A model generated the notes under the pieces. The model saw only the letters and a program-made list of their open reading frames with translations, made no database searches and was not told the origin of the DNA. Source: Pseudomonas lurida (GTDB lineage: Bacteria; Pseudomonadota; Gammaproteobacteria; Pseudomonadales; Pseudomonadaceae). From it: DNA of 64,000 nucleotides. Position numbers and translations under genes: made by a program. The stretch is taken from positions 851,501 to 915,500 of the forward strand of contig NZ_PDJB01000001.1 in the NCBI RefSeq assembly GCF_002563895.1. The letters run 5' to 3'. Position 1 is the first letter of the stretch. Each line of letters opens with the position of its first letter. This document shows positions 43,314 to 53,626 of the stretch, in pieces.

Positions 43314-44745
43314 CCCCGGCAGCCTGGCGCGAGGGCAGGCTGCGGAAAGCGGCCAAGGCCCGTTCGCGGGATTTCTTCAGGTCGACAATCGAGCGCGGGT
43401 AGTCGGCCACGCCGAACAGGCCCCCGGCGGCTTCGGGGTTGTGCACTTCCTTCTTGTTCAACGCAGCCAGTTCCGGCAGCCATTGCTTGATAAAGATGCC
43501 ATCGCTGTCGAACTTCTCCGACTGGCTCAACGGGCTGAATATCCGGAAGTACGGCGCCGAGTCGGTGCCGGTGGACGAACTCCACTGCCAGCCGCCGTTG
43601 TTGGCCGCCAGGTCGCCGTCGATCAGGTGGCGCATGAAGAAGCGCTCGCCTTCGCGCCAGTCGATCAGCAGGTTTTTGGTCAGGAACATCGCCACGACCA
43701 TGCGCAGGCGGTTATGCATCCAGCCGGTTTCCAGCAGTTGACGCATGGCGGCGTCGATAATCGGCAGGCCGGTACGCGCTTCCTGCCAGGCCGCGAGGTC
43801 CTTGGGCGCGTTGCGCCAGGCGACTGCTTCAGTCTCTGGACGGAACGCGCGATGCCGGGAGACCCGTGGGTAGCCCACCAGAATGTGCTTGTAGAACTCG
43901 CGCCACAGCAATTCGTTGATCCAGGTGATGGCGCCCATGTCGCCACTCTCAAACTCGCCGCCGTTGGTTTGCAGTGCGGCATGCAGGCATTGGCGCGGCG
44001 AAATCACACCCGCCGCGAGGTAGGCGGAGAGTTGGCTGGTGCCCGGCTTGGCGGGGAAGTCGCGCTCGTCCTTGTAATAGCTGATTTGCTGGTCGGCAAA
44101 GGCATCCAGGCGGCGGCGGGCTTCCTCCTCACCTGCCGGCCACAGGGCTCGCAGGGCGTCGGTGGGTGGTTCGAAGCCGTCGACGGTGGTGGGGATGGCG
44201 TCACTTTTCAGCGCGAGCGCGGCCTGAGCCTTGGGCGTGGCGACCAGGCGTGGCAGGGCGCTGTGCAACCGGGTGTAGCAGACCTTGCGAAACTGGCTGA
44301 ACACCTGGAAATAAGTGCCGGTCTTGGTCAGTACGCTGCCGGGCTGGAAGAACAGCTGATCCAGGTAGCTGTGGAAGCTCACGCCTTGCGCCTCCAATGC
44401 CTTGGACACGGCTGCATCGCGACGGCTTTCGTGAAGACCGTATTCCTCATTGACGTGCACCGACTCCACCGACAGCTCGCGGCACAGTTGGCTCAATACG
44501 CCAGGCGCCTGGTCCCAAGTGGCGGCAGTGCGGATCAGCAGGGGAATGTTCAGCTCGCCCAGCGTTGTGCTCAGCACGTGCAAGTTGCGCAGCCAGAAAT
44601 CCACTTTGCACGGGGCGTCGTCGTGTGCCAGCCACTGCTCGGGCGTGATCAGGTACACGGCCGCGATCGGGCCTCGCTGGCTCGCGGCGGCCAGGGCGGT
44701 GTTGTCGTGTAGGCGCAGGTCGGTGCGCAGCCAGATCAGATGCAT
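43300..44745 (-). CDS. phrB: Deoxyribodipyrimidine photolyase
   Basis: A 481-residue class I CPD photolyase. The N-terminal antenna-binding domain begins LIWLRTDLRLHDNTALAAAS; the FAD-binding domain carries TSQLSAYLAAGVISPRQCLH, WINELLWREFYKHIL, and the signature TGLPIIDAAMRQLLETGWMH with NRLRMVVAMFLTKNLLIDW. It repairs UV dimers using blue light. It follows the MerR-type regulator gene without a gap, which supports the idea that the operon is light-induced. Confidence 0.97.
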   Translation of the reverse strand: MHLIWLRTDLRLHDNTALAAASQRGPIAAVYLITPEQWLAHDDAPCKVDFWLRNLHVLSTTLGELNIPLLIRTAATWDQAPGVLSQLCRELSVESVHVNEEYGLHESRRDAAVSKALEAQGVSFHSYLDQLFFQPGSVLTKTGTYFQVFSQFRKVCYTRLHSALPRLVATPKAQAALALKSDAIPTTVDGFEPPTDALRALWPAGEEEARRRLDAFADQQISYYKDERDFPAKPGTSQLSAYLAAGVISPRQCLHAALQTNGGEFESGDMGAITWINELLWREFYKHILVGYPRVSRHRAFRPETEAVAWRNAPKDLAAWQEARTGLPIIDAAMRQLLETGWMHNRLRMVVAMFLTKNLLIDWREGERFFMRHLIDGDLAANNGGWQWSSSTGTDSAPYFRIFSPLSQSEKFDSDGIFIKQWLPELAALNKKEVHNPEAAGGLFGVADYPRSIVDLKKSRERALAAFRSLPSRQAAGGEYE

Positions 44746-45675
44746 TTAAACAAGTCCACGCTGGATCAGTAGCTGTTGGGCCGACAACGGCTCTTCAGCG
44801 CTGAACAATTCAGGGATTTCACGGGTTAATACGGCCAACTCGGCCTGGTGGATGCATACCGTTGGTCCGACGATCAACTTTGGGCAATGGATGCCGCTCA
44901 GAAGTTTGGCGAAGGTCGACAGGTGCAGGGCCTTGCTCGAATACAGCAGCACGGCGCGCGGTTGCAGGTGTTCCACTGCAAGGGCCAGTTCACCAGCGGG
45001 CAGTGGCCAGTCGAAGACTTCTACCGGGCAGTCGGCACTGCTGGCCAGCCAGGCGCTGAGCCATAAGTGCGGCTCCAGCGGCAGGTCGGATTGATTCACC
45101 AGCAACAACGGCGCGCCGTGCAACTGGCGGTTGTTGTGGTAGATGCGCGCACCGAATTTGCTGCGCAGCCAGGACAGGAAAAACACCCGCTCCATCTGTG
45201 CGCCGAATTGGCCCTGCCAGCGTTGTTCCAGCTCCTGCAGCAGTGGCAGCAGCAGTTGCTCGCACAGGGTGCGCGGCGGGTACAGCGCCATGGCCTGGTT
45301 GAAGGCATCGTCGACCCGGCGCTCGTTCAATTCGCTGATGGCCTGCACCAGGTTCTGGCGCAGGATGTGCCATTCATTTTCGACGGCATCGGGAACGGAC
45401 TGGGCGGAGTCGATCAGGCCTTTGACCTGGCTGACCGGTACGCCACGATTGAGCCAGGTGAGGATGGTGTGGATACGTTGGACGTGCTCGTCGCTGAACA
45501 GCCGATGGCCCTTGGGCGTGCGGTGGGGCACGATCAGGCCGTAACGCCGCTCCCAGGCGCGCAGGGTCACAGCGTTGACACCGGTCTGGCGTGCCACTTC
45601 GCGAATCGGCAACCAGCCGTCTTCGAGGGCTTGGCCGATGTCTTCGCCGGGTTCGTCTAGCAAAACAGCTGTCAT
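44746..45675 (-). CDS. LitR/CarH-type MerR regulator
   Basis: A 309-residue protein. The N-terminal MerR DNA-binding domain is IREVARQTGVNAVTLRAWER-RYGLIVPHRTPKGHRLFSDEHV. The C-terminal half has the shape of a B12-binding fold (APLLLVNQSDLPLEPHLWLS, PRAVLLYSSKALHLSTFAKL), but the DxHxxG cobalamin-binding motif is not seen. This matches the class II LitR described in Pseudomonas putida, where light control works without bound B12. It lies between the YbgA-like gene and phrB and probably binds the two palindromes at 46661 and 46711. Confidence 0.88.
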   Translation of the reverse strand: MTAVLLDEPGEDIGQALEDGWLPIREVARQTGVNAVTLRAWERRYGLIVPHRTPKGHRLFSDEHVQRIHTILTWLNRGVPVSQVKGLIDSAQSVPDAVENEWHILRQNLVQAISELNERRVDDAFNQAMALYPPRTLCEQLLLPLLQELEQRWQGQFGAQMERVFFLSWLRSKFGARIYHNNRQLHGAPLLLVNQSDLPLEPHLWLSAWLASSADCPVEVFDWPLPAGELALAVEHLQPRAVLLYSSKALHLSTFAKLLSGIHCPKLIVGPTVCIHQAELAVLTREIPELFSAEEPLSAQQLLIQRGLV

Positions 45676-45678
45676 GGT

Positions 45679-46638
45679 TTAGATCGCATTTCGCAGGCTG
45701 AGGTTTTCCGGGTGCGGTTGCAGGTACGCCTGCTGCGCGATGTAGCGGTCCGGGTGTTGGCGAAAGTGGTGCTTGAGCAGGGTCATCGGCACCACCAACG
45801 GCACGATGCCGTGGCGGTACTGGCCGATGACGGTTTGCATTTCCTGCTTGTCGTCGGCGCTGATGGCCTGCTTGAGGTAGCCGCTGATGTGCTGCAGCAC
45901 ATTGGTGTGGGTGCCCCGGGTGGCGCACTTGGTCAGCCCGGTCATCAGTTCGCTGAAATAGCCGCTGGCCAATTCTTCCAGGTTGACGCCCTTGGTCATG
46001 CTGCCAAGCAGGTGGCCGAGACTTTTGTAGTGCGCAGGGCTGTGAGCCATCAACAAGTATTTGTAGCGCGAATGAAAGGCCAGCAGGCGGTGACGGGTCA
46101 GGCCGTCAGCCAACAGTTGCTGCCAGCTGGCATACACGAAGACGCGGGTCAGGAAGTTTTCACGCAGCACAGGGTCGTTCAGCCTGCCGTCTTCTTCCAC
46201 CGGCAAGTTGGGGTGGCGTGCACAAAATGCCTTGGCATAAATGCCGCGTCCGCCACCGTCCACCGGGGTGCCGTTTTCGCGGTACACCTTGACCCGCTCC
46301 AGGCCACAGGACGGTGACTTCTGCATGAAGATGTAGCCGCACAGGTCGGTGTGTTCCGCCGCCATCTGCTGGCCGTAGTCGTCCAATGGCTGGGTGACGT
46401 TCAATTCGCGGTGCACGGTACCGACGGCTTGCGGGTGGGCAGGGTCACCCACGAGGCGAATCGGCTCGCGGGGGATGCCCAGGCCGATAGCAACTTCGGG
46501 ACACAGCGGCACAAAGTCGAAATAATCGGCAAGGGTCTGGCTGCACAGCAGGGATTGTTTATGGCCGCCGTTGAAGCGCACATTCTCGCCCAGCAGGCAG
46601 GCGCTGATGGCGATCTTCGGTTTGGTGGTGCTGGACAT
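45679..46638 (-). CDS. YbgA-like DUF523/DUF1722 protein
   Basis: A 319-residue protein. The first half is DUF523 (KIAISACLLGENVRFNGGHK, FVPLCPEVAIGLGIPREPIR, CGYIFMQKSPSCGLERVKVY); the second is DUF1722 (LAFHSRYKYLLMAHSPAHYK, LLKHHFRQHPDRYIAQQAYL). In many bacteria it sits beside phrB and LitR-like regulators. The molecular role is not known. It is the first gene of the operon; its promoter (46695-46722) and two TGTACAAG palindromes lie upstream. Confidence 0.92.
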   Translation of the reverse strand: MSSTTKPKIAISACLLGENVRFNGGHKQSLLCSQTLADYFDFVPLCPEVAIGLGIPREPIRLVGDPAHPQAVGTVHRELNVTQPLDDYGQQMAAEHTDLCGYIFMQKSPSCGLERVKVYRENGTPVDGGGRGIYAKAFCARHPNLPVEEDGRLNDPVLRENFLTRVFVYASWQQLLADGLTRHRLLAFHSRYKYLLMAHSPAHYKSLGHLLGSMTKGVNLEELASGYFSELMTGLTKCATRGTHTNVLQHISGYLKQAISADDKQEMQTVIGQYRHGIVPLVVPMTLLKHHFRQHPDRYIAQQAYLQPHPENLSLRNAI

Positions 46639-46660
46639 ACACGAACCCTCGCAAGATTCC

Positions 46661-46684
46661 TGTACAAGGCTCTAATCTTGTACA
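46661..46684. promoter_or_regulatory. Palindromic operator 1 (TGTACAAG-N8-CTTGTACA)
   Basis: A perfect 8-bp inverted repeat with 8-base spacer, just after the predicted transcription start and 23 bases before the YbgA-like ATG. MerR/LitR-type regulators bind such long palindromes. It is the site closest to the gene and would block elongation or initiation when occupied. Confidence 0.75.
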
Positions 46685-46694
46685 ACTTAACCTC

Positions 46695-46722
46695 ATCATA
46701 GGTTCGATGCTGTACAAGTCAA
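46695..46722 (-). promoter_or_regulatory. Sigma-70-type promoter of the ybgA-litR-phrB operon
   Basis: On the minus strand TTGACT (46722-46717), 16 bases, TATGAT (46700-46695). The start would fall near 46688. The -35 hexamer lies inside operator 2, so a bound repressor would exclude RNA polymerase. Confidence 0.65.
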
Positions 46723-46734
46723 ATTATTTGTACA
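46711..46734. promoter_or_regulatory. Palindromic operator 2 (TGTACAAG-N8-TTTGTACA)
   Basis: Same layout as operator 1, with seven of eight arm pairs matching. The TGTACA cores in each operator start 18 bases apart and the two operators are 50 bases centre to centre (about five helical turns). It overlaps the -35 hexamer. Confidence 0.72.
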
Positions 46735-46749
46735 AGTTTTGCGAGCGGG

Positions 46750-47978
<1,229 letters not shown>

Positions 47979-47997
47979 CTACGCCGACACCAATAGC

Positions 47998-48021
47998 TGT
48001 ACAATATTGTTTTTTGGTATA
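47998..48021. promoter_or_regulatory. Degenerate operator 3 in divergent promoter region
   Basis: TGTACAAT, 8 bases, TTGGTATA. The spacing equals that of operators 1 and 2, and the left arm matches 7 of 8 while the right arm matches 5 of 8. It is between the flavin oxidoreductase (minus) and the SDR39U1 gene (plus), so either could be under the same control. The 210-base gap shows no gene. Confidence 0.45.
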
Positions 48022-48158
48022 AGTTTTGGCTGACCTGTTCTTACGGCGTGACCTATGGTTAGAGCAGAGGCTTAATCCAACGTCACGCCCGTTCAAATTG
48101 ATCCCTGCTTATAAAATAGACCAGTGATGGGCGGCGAACGTTACATGAGGAAGATCCC

Positions 48159-49058
48159 ATGCACATTTTGCTGACCGGCGGTACTGGCCTGATCGGCCGT
48201 CAACTCTGCCAGCACTGGCTCGCCCAGGGCCATCGCCTGACGGTGTGGAGTCGACATCCAGACCAGGTTGCCCGGCGATGCGGCGAGCAGGTGGCAGGTG
48301 TTGCCAGCCTGCAAGAGGTTATCGGCCCCGTCGACGCGGTCATTAACCTCGCCGGCGCGCCGATTGCCGACCGTCCGTGGACCCACAAGCGCAAGGCATT
48401 GTTGTGGAGCAGCCGCATCAGCCTGACCGAAACCCTGCTGGCATGGCTTGAAACCCTTGCGCAAAAACCAGCGGTGCTCATTTCAGGTTCGGCGGTCGGG
48501 TGGTACGGCGACGGTGGCGAGCGTGAGTTGACCGAAGCCAGCGGCCCGGTGCAAGACGATTTCCCCAGCCAGCTGTGCATCGCCTGGGAAGAAACCGCCC
48601 AGCGCGCCGAAGCCCTGGGCATTCGCGTGGTGCTGGTGCGTACCGGGCTGGTGCTGGCGGCGCAGGGCGGCTTTTTGTCGCGCCTGCTGCTGCCGTTCAA
48701 GCTGGCGCTGGGCGGGCCGATCGGCAATGGTCGGCAGTGGATGCCGTGGGTGCATATCAAGGATCAAATCGCCCTGATTGATTTTCTTCTGCACAAGCCT
48801 GACGCCAGCGGTCCTTATAATGCGTGTGCGCCACACCCGGTACGCAATCGCGAGTTTGCGAAAACCCTGGGCCAGGTGCTGCACCGCCCGGCGTTCATGC
48901 CGATGCCGGCCTTTGCGTTGAAGGTCGGCCTGGGCGAGTTGTCCGGCCTGCTGCTGGGTGGGCAGAAGGCGGTGCCCGAACGGTTGCTGGCCGCTGGTTT
49001 CACTTTCCAGTTCACTGAGTTGCGTGCGGCCCTGGACGACTTGTCCAGCCGCCTCTAG
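48159..49058 (+). CDS. TIGR01777-family (SDR39U1-like) epimerase
   Basis: A 299-residue NAD-binding epimerase-like protein of the TIGR01777/YfcH family. It starts [20 protein letters not shown] and contains [39 protein letters not shown] and [20 protein letters not shown], all typical. The substrate is unknown. It is the first of a two-gene plus-strand unit with hemH, 14 bases apart, and shares its promoter region with the divergent flavin oxidoreductase. Confidence 0.94.
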   Translation: MHILLTGGTGLIGRQLCQHWLAQGHRLTVWSRHPDQVARRCGEQVAGVASLQEVIGPVDAVINLAGAPIADRPWTHKRKALLWSSRISLTETLLAWLETLAQKPAVLISGSAVGWYGDGGERELTEASGPVQDDFPSQLCIAWEETAQRAEALGIRVVLVRTGLVLAAQGGFLSRLLLPFKLALGGPIGNGRQWMPWVHIKDQIALIDFLLHKPDASGPYNACAPHPVRNREFAKTLGQVLHRPAFMPMPAFALKVGLGELSGLLLGGQKAVPERLLAAGFTFQFTELRAALDDLSSRL

Positions 49059-49072
49059 AGATAGGATGTTGC

Positions 49073-50098
49073 ATGACGGATCACGCGTTGTTACTGGTCA
49101 ACCTGGGCTCACCGGCGTCCACTTCGGTGGCCGATGTGCGCAGCTACCTCAATCAGTTCCTGATGGACCCCTATGTGATCGACCTGCCGTGGCCGGTGCG
49201 ACGCTTGCTGGTGTCGCTGATCCTGATCAAGCGTCCCGAGCAGTCGGCCCATGCCTACGCCTCCATCTGGTGGGACGAGGGTTCGCCGCTGGTGGTGCTC
49301 AGTCGCCGCCTGCAACAGCAGATGACCGCGCAGTGGACTCAAGGCCCGGTGGAGTTGGCGATGCGCTACGGTGAGCCGTCCATTGAAACGGTGCTGACCC
49401 GCCTTGCCGCCCAGGGCATCCGTAAAGTCACCTTGGCGCCGCTGTACCCGCAGTTCGCCGACAGCACCGTGACCACGGTGATTGAGGAGGCAAAGCGTGT
49501 GGTGCGCGACAAAAAGCTCGATGTGCAGTTCTCCATCCTGCAACCGTTCTACGACCAGCCAGAATACCTCGATGCTCTGGTAGCAAGCGCGCGGCCTTAC
49601 GTGGAGCAGGATTACGACCACTTGCTGCTGAGCTTCCACGGTTTGCCTGAGCGCCACCTGACCAAGCTCGATCCCACCGGCCAGCATTGCTTCAAGGATG
49701 CCGACTGTTGCAAGAACGCGTCCGCCGAGGTGCTCAAGACCTGCTATCGCGCGCAATGCTTCAGTGTCGCCCGTGACTTCGCCGCGCGCATGGGCTTGCC
49801 GGAGGGCAAGTGGTCGGTGGCCTTCCAGTCGCGTCTGGGCCGCGCGAAGTGGATCGAACCCTACACCGAGGCGCGCCTGGAGGCGTTGGCCCAGCAAGGC
49901 GTGAAGAAGCTGCTCGTGATGTGCCCGGCGTTTGTCGCCGATTGCATCGAGACGTTGGAAGAAATTGGCGATCGCGGCCTGGAGCAGTTCCGCGAGGCGG
50001 GCGGCGAGGAGTTGGTGCTGGTGCCGTGCCTGAATGATGACCCGCAATGGGCGAAGGCGCTTAATACCTTATGTGAAAGAGCGCCAATGGCGCTGTAA
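49073..50098 (+). CDS. hemH: Ferrochelatase
   Basis: A 341-residue enzyme that inserts ferrous iron into protoporphyrin IX, the last step of haem synthesis. Signatures are [20 protein letters not shown], the active-site His in [17 protein letters not shown] and the CxxC-rich insert [12 protein letters not shown] found in proteobacterial enzymes, and [15 protein letters not shown] with its catalytic Glu near the end. It is 14 bases after the SDR39U1 gene and is closed by a strong terminator. The haem pathway may be up-regulated with the light response, since porphyrins are photosensitisers (inference). Confidence 0.96.
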   Translation: MTDHALLLVNLGSPASTSVADVRSYLNQFLMDPYVIDLPWPVRRLLVSLILIKRPEQSAHAYASIWWDEGSPLVVLSRRLQQQMTAQWTQGPVELAMRYGEPSIETVLTRLAAQGIRKVTLAPLYPQFADSTVTTVIEEAKRVVRDKKLDVQFSILQPFYDQPEYLDALVASARPYVEQDYDHLLLSFHGLPERHLTKLDPTGQHCFKDADCCKNASAEVLKTCYRAQCFSVARDFAARMGLPEGKWSVAFQSRLGRAKWIEPYTEARLEALAQQGVKKLLVMCPAFVADCIETLEEIGDRGLEQFREAGGEELVLVPCLNDDPQWAKALNTLCERAPMAL

Positions 50099-50120
50099 TT
50101 GGACCCGAGTGAAGATCGAA

Positions 50121-50155
50121 CGGTGGGAGCAGGCAAGCCTGCTCCCACCGTTTTT
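50121..50155 (+). terminator. Terminator after hemH
   Basis: CGGTGGGAGCAGGC and GCCTGCTCCCACCG pair perfectly over 14 bp with a 2-base centre (loop will be larger), followed by TTTTT. The arms resemble REP sequence (GTGGGAGC), so a REP may have been recruited as a terminator. It serves hemH; the receptor gene converges from the right. Confidence 0.85.
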
Positions 50156-50161
50156 ACCGCG

Positions 50162-52258
50162 TTACAGGTTGAGGGTCAGGCTGACCGTAAGGTTGCGCGG
50201 CTCACCGGGGGTGATCCAATAGTTGCTGTAGGAGCGCTCGTAGTACCGCTCATCAAACAGGTTGTTGAGGTTCAGCCCCACGGTGACGTTCTCCGTGGCC
50301 TTGTAATGGGCCAGCAGATCGACCGTGTGGTATGCCGGCAACTCGAAACCCGTGCCGGCTTCACCGGAGCGATCACCGACATAGGTGAACGCTGCACCCA
50401 GGTCCGAGCCGCGTAACGCGCCGTCCTGGAATTCATACACCCCCAACAGACTGCCGCTGCGCTTGGCGACGCCGAGAATCCGGCTGCCGGTGGGAATGGT
50501 TTTATCGCCCTTGGTCACTTCGGCGTCGATGTAGGCAAACGCGCCAATCACCCTCACGGCATCGCTGACTTGCCCGCTCACTTGCAGGTCCAGGCCCTGG
50601 CTACGTGCCTTGCCCATGGCGCGGTTGGTATTGGTGGCCGGGTCCAGCGCAAGCACGTTTTCCTTTTCGATATGGAACGCGGCGAGGGTGGCGCTGAGGC
50701 GGTCGTCAAACAGCTCGCTCTTGATCCCCACTTCATAGCCCACACCGTCTTCGGGCTTGAAGGATTTGCCGTCGGCATCCAGGCCACTGTTGGGCTTGAA
50801 CGAAGTAGAGGCGTTGGCGAACACCCCGACTTGCGGCGTGAGCTGATAGAGCAGGCCGGCACGCTGGGTAAAGGCGTCGTGGGTTTGCCGGCTCTTGGCG
50901 TGGTTGCGTGTGAAGTCATCGGTGCTCTGCTCGAAATGCTCGAAGCGCGCACCGACCATACCGCGCAGGCGGTCGGTGAAGATGATCTGGTCCTGCAGGT
51001 TCAGCGCATGGCTTTTGGTCTGTTCGAAGACGTCGGTGCCGGAGCGTTCGCCGTTGGGCTTTGGCTGGCCGTAGACCGGGTTGTAGATGTCGATGGCATA
51101 GGGGCTGCCAGCGACAGCGGTCACGCGTTCCTTCTTGCGGTAGTCCTCGTACTCGGTGCCCACCAGCAGTTCATGCTGCCAGCGGCCACTGTCGAGCAGC
51201 CCCCGGAGCTCCAGCTGGGTGATGCTGTCGTGCCAACCTGTGGAACGTTCACGATAGCGGCGGTTGAGGGTGTGGCCGTTGGCATTCAGTGCACGGTTTT
51301 CCGAGGCGTCGCCCCACAGGCTGCCTTGCTTGTAGTGGCTGGCCAGGCGCAGTTTCCAGGCATCGTTGAGGTGATGCTCAAGGGTGGCCTGGATACGGTT
51401 GTTATGGTTGTCGATATCACCGTCGTTGGGTTCCCCGAGGAAGGTGGAGCGTGATACGCCGCTGGCGTCGACGATGCCGCGGTCGAAGGTGGAGCTGTGG
51501 CGCACAAATTCGCTTTCCACCAACAGGGTGGTGTCCGGGTCCAGTTGCCAGCTGAACGAGGGCGCGACTAATACTCGCTTGCTCTGCACGTGATCGCGGA
51601 AGCTGTGGTTGTCTTCCACCGCCAGGTTGACCCGCGACAGCACGTTGCCATCACTGTCCAGCGGGGTGTTGAGGTCAAGGGCAGTGCGGTAGCGATCCCA
51701 GCGGCCCGCGCTGGTTTGCAGGGTGGCAAAGGCTTCTGGCTGGGGCTTCTTGGTGACGATATTCACCGTGCCGCCGGGATCGCCACGGCCGTACAGGCTG
51801 GCGGCGGGGCCCTTGAGCACTTCGATGCGTTCGATGTTCGCCGTGTCCGGTGTGCTCGGGTAACCACGGTTGGCGCTGAAGCCATCCTGATAGAGCTCCG
51901 ACGTGGTGAAGCCGCGCACGCTGTATTCGTAGAGGGTGAGGCCACCAAAATTGTTCTGCCTGGACACACCGCCAGCAAACTCGAGGGCGCGTTCCACGTT
52001 GGTGCTGCCCAGGTCCTTGAGCACCGTAGCGGGAATCACGCTGATGGACTGTGGGATATCGCGCAGGGCGGTGTCGGTTTTGGTCGCACTGGCGGAACGC
52101 GTGGCGCGGTAGCCCATGACCGGGCTGGTGGCGGACTCATAGGCGTCGGTGGTGACGCTGATGGTGTCGAGCTCCAGGGTGTTTTCTTCGGCGAAGGCGG
52201 GATCAAGCAGCAAGCCCAAGGCCAGGCCAGCCAAGGGGGCGGTTCTTCGAGACGGCAT
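50162..52258 (-). CDS. TonB-dependent siderophore receptor
   Basis: A 698-residue outer-membrane receptor from the ATG at 52258 (an upstream TTG at 52273 is less likely). A signal peptide (LAGLALGLLLDPAFA) is followed by the plug domain (ALRDIPQSISVIPATVLKDL, GPAASLYGRGDPGGTVNIVT) and a 22-strand barrel ending NLFDERYYERSYSNYWITPGEPRNLTVSLTLNL-like with the expected C-terminal Leu. The family is ferri-siderophore (catecholate/hydroxamate) uptake; the ligand cannot be named. A Fur-box-like sequence lies upstream. No siderophore synthesis or sigma/anti-sigma pair is adjacent. Confidence 0.93.
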   Translation of the reverse strand: MPSRRTAPLAGLALGLLLDPAFAEENTLELDTISVTTDAYESATSPVMGYRATRSASATKTDTALRDIPQSISVIPATVLKDLGSTNVERALEFAGGVSRQNNFGGLTLYEYSVRGFTTSELYQDGFSANRGYPSTPDTANIERIEVLKGPAASLYGRGDPGGTVNIVTKKPQPEAFATLQTSAGRWDRYRTALDLNTPLDSDGNVLSRVNLAVEDNHSFRDHVQSKRVLVAPSFSWQLDPDTTLLVESEFVRHSSTFDRGIVDASGVSRSTFLGEPNDGDIDNHNNRIQATLEHHLNDAWKLRLASHYKQGSLWGDASENRALNANGHTLNRRYRERSTGWHDSITQLELRGLLDSGRWQHELLVGTEYEDYRKKERVTAVAGSPYAIDIYNPVYGQPKPNGERSGTDVFEQTKSHALNLQDQIIFTDRLRGMVGARFEHFEQSTDDFTRNHAKSRQTHDAFTQRAGLLYQLTPQVGVFANASTSFKPNSGLDADGKSFKPEDGVGYEVGIKSELFDDRLSATLAAFHIEKENVLALDPATNTNRAMGKARSQGLDLQVSGQVSDAVRVIGAFAYIDAEVTKGDKTIPTGSRILGVAKRSGSLLGVYEFQDGALRGSDLGAAFTYVGDRSGEAGTGFELPAYHTVDLLAHYKATENVTVGLNLNNLFDERYYERSYSNYWITPGEPRNLTVSLTLNL

Positions 52259-52298
52259 GATAGAGCGTTCCAATATCGATATTGAAACAATATAACAT

Positions 52299-52317
52299 GA
52301 CTAATGAGAATGGATTG
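52299..52317 (-). promoter_or_regulatory. Fur-box-like sequence before the receptor
   Basis: The plus strand reads GACTAATGAGAATGGATTG; TAATGAGAAT is a common Pseudomonas Fur half-site pattern and lies 41 bases before the receptor ATG. The match to the 19-bp consensus is partial. Confidence 0.4.
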
Positions 52318-52369
52318 CTTTGAAATATTGGGTTACAGGTGCCCGCGTACGGGCACCTCGATCAAGCGC

Positions 52370-53524
52370 TTATTCCTCTTCCTTGACCGGCGCAGGCGGA
52401 GGGCGTAGTCCGATTTCCGCCAGCAGCTTGATCTCTTTACCGTTGCGCATGACCTGGATCGCGACCTTGTCGGTCGGTTTGATCCGCGCCACCTGGTTCA
52501 TCGACTTGCGGCCATCTCCGGCCGGTTCGCCGTTGATGCTGAGGATCACATCCCCCAGTTGCAGGCCGGCTTTCTGTGCCGGGCCGTCGCGGAAGATCCC
52601 GGCGACCACGATGCCAGGCCGACCGGTCAAGCCAAAGGACTCGGCCAGCTCCTTGGTCAACGGTTGCACTTCGATCCCCAGCCAGCCGCGAATCACCTGG
52701 CCGTGCTCGATGATCGACTTCATCACTTCCATCGCCAGCTTCACCGGGATGGCAAAACCAATACCCTGGGAGCCGCCGGACTTGGAGAAAATCGCCGTGT
52801 TGATACCGGTCAGGTTGCCATTGGCATCCACCAGCGCACCGCCGGAGTTGCCCGGGTTGATCGCCGCATCGGTCTGGATGAAATCCTCGTAGCTGTTGAG
52901 GCCCAACTGGTTACGCCCGGTGGCGCTGATGATGCCCATGGTCACGGTCTGCCCTACGCCGAACGGGTTGCCGATGGCCAATGCCACGTCGCCCACGCGC
53001 AAACCGTCGGAGCGGCCGAGGGTGATCGAAGGCAGGCTCTTGAGGTCGATCTTAAGGACCGCGAGGTCGGTCTCCGGGTCGCTACCCACCACGCGAGCCA
53101 GGGTTTCGCGGCCGTCACGCAGGGCCACCACGATCTGGTCGGCACCGGTGGTCACGTGGTTGTTGGTGAGGATGTAGCCTTCTGGGCTCATGATCACCCC
53201 GGATCCGAGGCTGGACTCCATGCGGCGCTGCTTGGGGCCGTTGTCACCGAAGTAGCGGCGAAACTGTGGGTCCTCAAACAGCGGATGGGCCGGTTTGTTG
53301 ATGACCTTGGTGGTATACAGGTTGACGACCGCCGGGGCGGCAATGGTGACCGCGTCGGCATAGGTCACCGGGCCTTGCACCACCGCGTTGCTCTGCGGTG
53401 CCTGCTGCAGGTTGACATCAAGGCTGGGAAGCCCCACCAGCTCGGGGAAACGCTGAATAATCAACATCGCGATCAGCACGCCAGCCAACAATGGCCATCC
53501 AAAAAAACGCAGCGCCTTGAGCAT
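52370..53524 (-). CDS. algW: Periplasmic serine protease AlgW (DegS-like)
   Basis: A 384-residue membrane-anchored protease. A single N-terminal membrane segment (GWPLLAGVLIAMLIIQRF) is followed by a trypsin-like domain with catalytic His in ILTNNHVTTGAD, Asp in PETDLAVLKIDL and Ser in NPGNSGGALVD, and one C-terminal PDZ domain (GDVILSINGEPAGDGRK). In Pseudomonas, AlgW cuts the anti-sigma factor MucA and so releases AlgU. The ATG at 53522-53524 is used. It is divergent from the Nif3-like gene. Confidence 0.95.
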   Translation of the reverse strand: MLKALRFFGWPLLAGVLIAMLIIQRFPELVGLPSLDVNLQQAPQSNAVVQGPVTYADAVTIAAPAVVNLYTTKVINKPAHPLFEDPQFRRYFGDNGPKQRRMESSLGSGVIMSPEGYILTNNHVTTGADQIVVALRDGRETLARVVGSDPETDLAVLKIDLKSLPSITLGRSDGLRVGDVALAIGNPFGVGQTVTMGIISATGRNQLGLNSYEDFIQTDAAINPGNSGGALVDANGNLTGINTAIFSKSGGSQGIGFAIPVKLAMEVMKSIIEHGQVIRGWLGIEVQPLTKELAESFGLTGRPGIVVAGIFRDGPAQKAGLQLGDVILSINGEPAGDGRKSMNQVARIKPTDKVAIQVMRNGKEIKLLAEIGLRPPPAPVKEEE

Positions 53525-53626
53525 CAAGTAAGTCCTGACAGGTTGCAGGGGGCGGGAGAGCGCCCATAATGTCGCGCATTATACGAGGCTGCGAGCGCCT
53601 TCGAACGGGATATTTAGGAGTCTTTT

